A stretch of DNA of 13,862 nucleotides from an uncultured Clostridium sp. Its GTDB lineage: Bacteria; Bacillota_A; Clostridia; Lachnospirales; Lachnospiraceae. The notes below the pieces were generated by a model. The model was not told the origin of the DNA, did no database searches, and was given only the letters and a program-made list of their open reading frames with translations. Shown here in pieces: positions 13,818-13,862 of the stretch (within the stretch, counting starts at the first letter, position 1; the number at the start of each line of letters is the position of its first letter). A program made the position numbers and the translations under genes. Location of the stretch: contig CAMAMD010000017.1 in assembly GCA_945836785.1 (NCBI GenBank), positions 1 to 13,862 on the forward strand, given 5' to 3'.

Positions 13818-13862
13818 ATAAACAATAATGCAACACTATGGGATTTAATAGGTAAATACAAT

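Noticed and set aside
1..13862. CRISPR arrays, tRNA or rRNA genes, insertion sequences, prophage or defence genes
   Set aside because: No regularly spaced long repeats, no tRNA-like cloverleaf ends, and no transposase, integrase, nuclease or toxin-like proteins were seen.

Overview
The window looks like a chromosomal piece from a low-to-moderate GC Gram-positive bacterium of the Clostridia, most likely a Lachnospiraceae relative. This is inferred from gene order, protein style, AGGAGG-type ribosome binding sites and AT-rich intergenic DNA; no marker gene fixes the species. All supported genes are on the + strand.

Layout. Positions 1-1341 are AT-rich and look accessory. They hold the tail of an unidentified reading frame, a possible 42-residue one-pass membrane peptide, a strong terminator (267-308), a two-pass membrane protein of DUF3592 type (455-1048), a GC-richer palindromic patch (about 1086-1180) and a second terminator (1218-1260). 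Next comes a two-gene unit, ychF (P-loop ATPase/GTPase) and lgt (prolipoprotein diacylglyceryl transferase), closed by a strong terminator at 3443-3478.

From 3481 to 13767 runs a division and cell wall (dcw) cluster: mraZ, rsmH (mraW), ftsL, a class B penicillin-binding protein (ftsI/pbpB position), a second class B PBP (SpoVD-like position), mraY, murD, ftsW and ftsQ/divIB. Gaps are mostly short, with no convincing terminator inside, so the run is probably one main transcript. It probably also has an internal promoter ahead of the second PBP, a weaker candidate ahead of mraY, and a promoter at the right edge reading out of the window, presumably toward ftsZ.

How the genes work together: MraY makes lipid I, using UDP-MurNAc-pentapeptide whose synthesis starts with MurD and other Mur ligases. 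FtsW (SEDS glycosyltransferase) and the class B PBPs polymerise and crosslink septal peptidoglycan. FtsL and FtsQ/DivIB form the regulatory membrane subcomplex. RsmH methylates 16S rRNA, and MraZ is the cluster's autoregulator. The mraZ leader carries four GTGGA-like boxes at 10-11 bp spacing, which I read as the MraZ operator; a fifth, imperfect copy of its left end sits next to the lgt stop codon.

The most notable points are the operator architecture and its overlap with a perfect 9-bp inverted repeat in the leader, the absence of murE, murF and murG from the cluster, and KTA in place of KTG in the second PBP. I see no clearly new defence, mobile or RNA-guided system; most of the window is ordinary dcw core.
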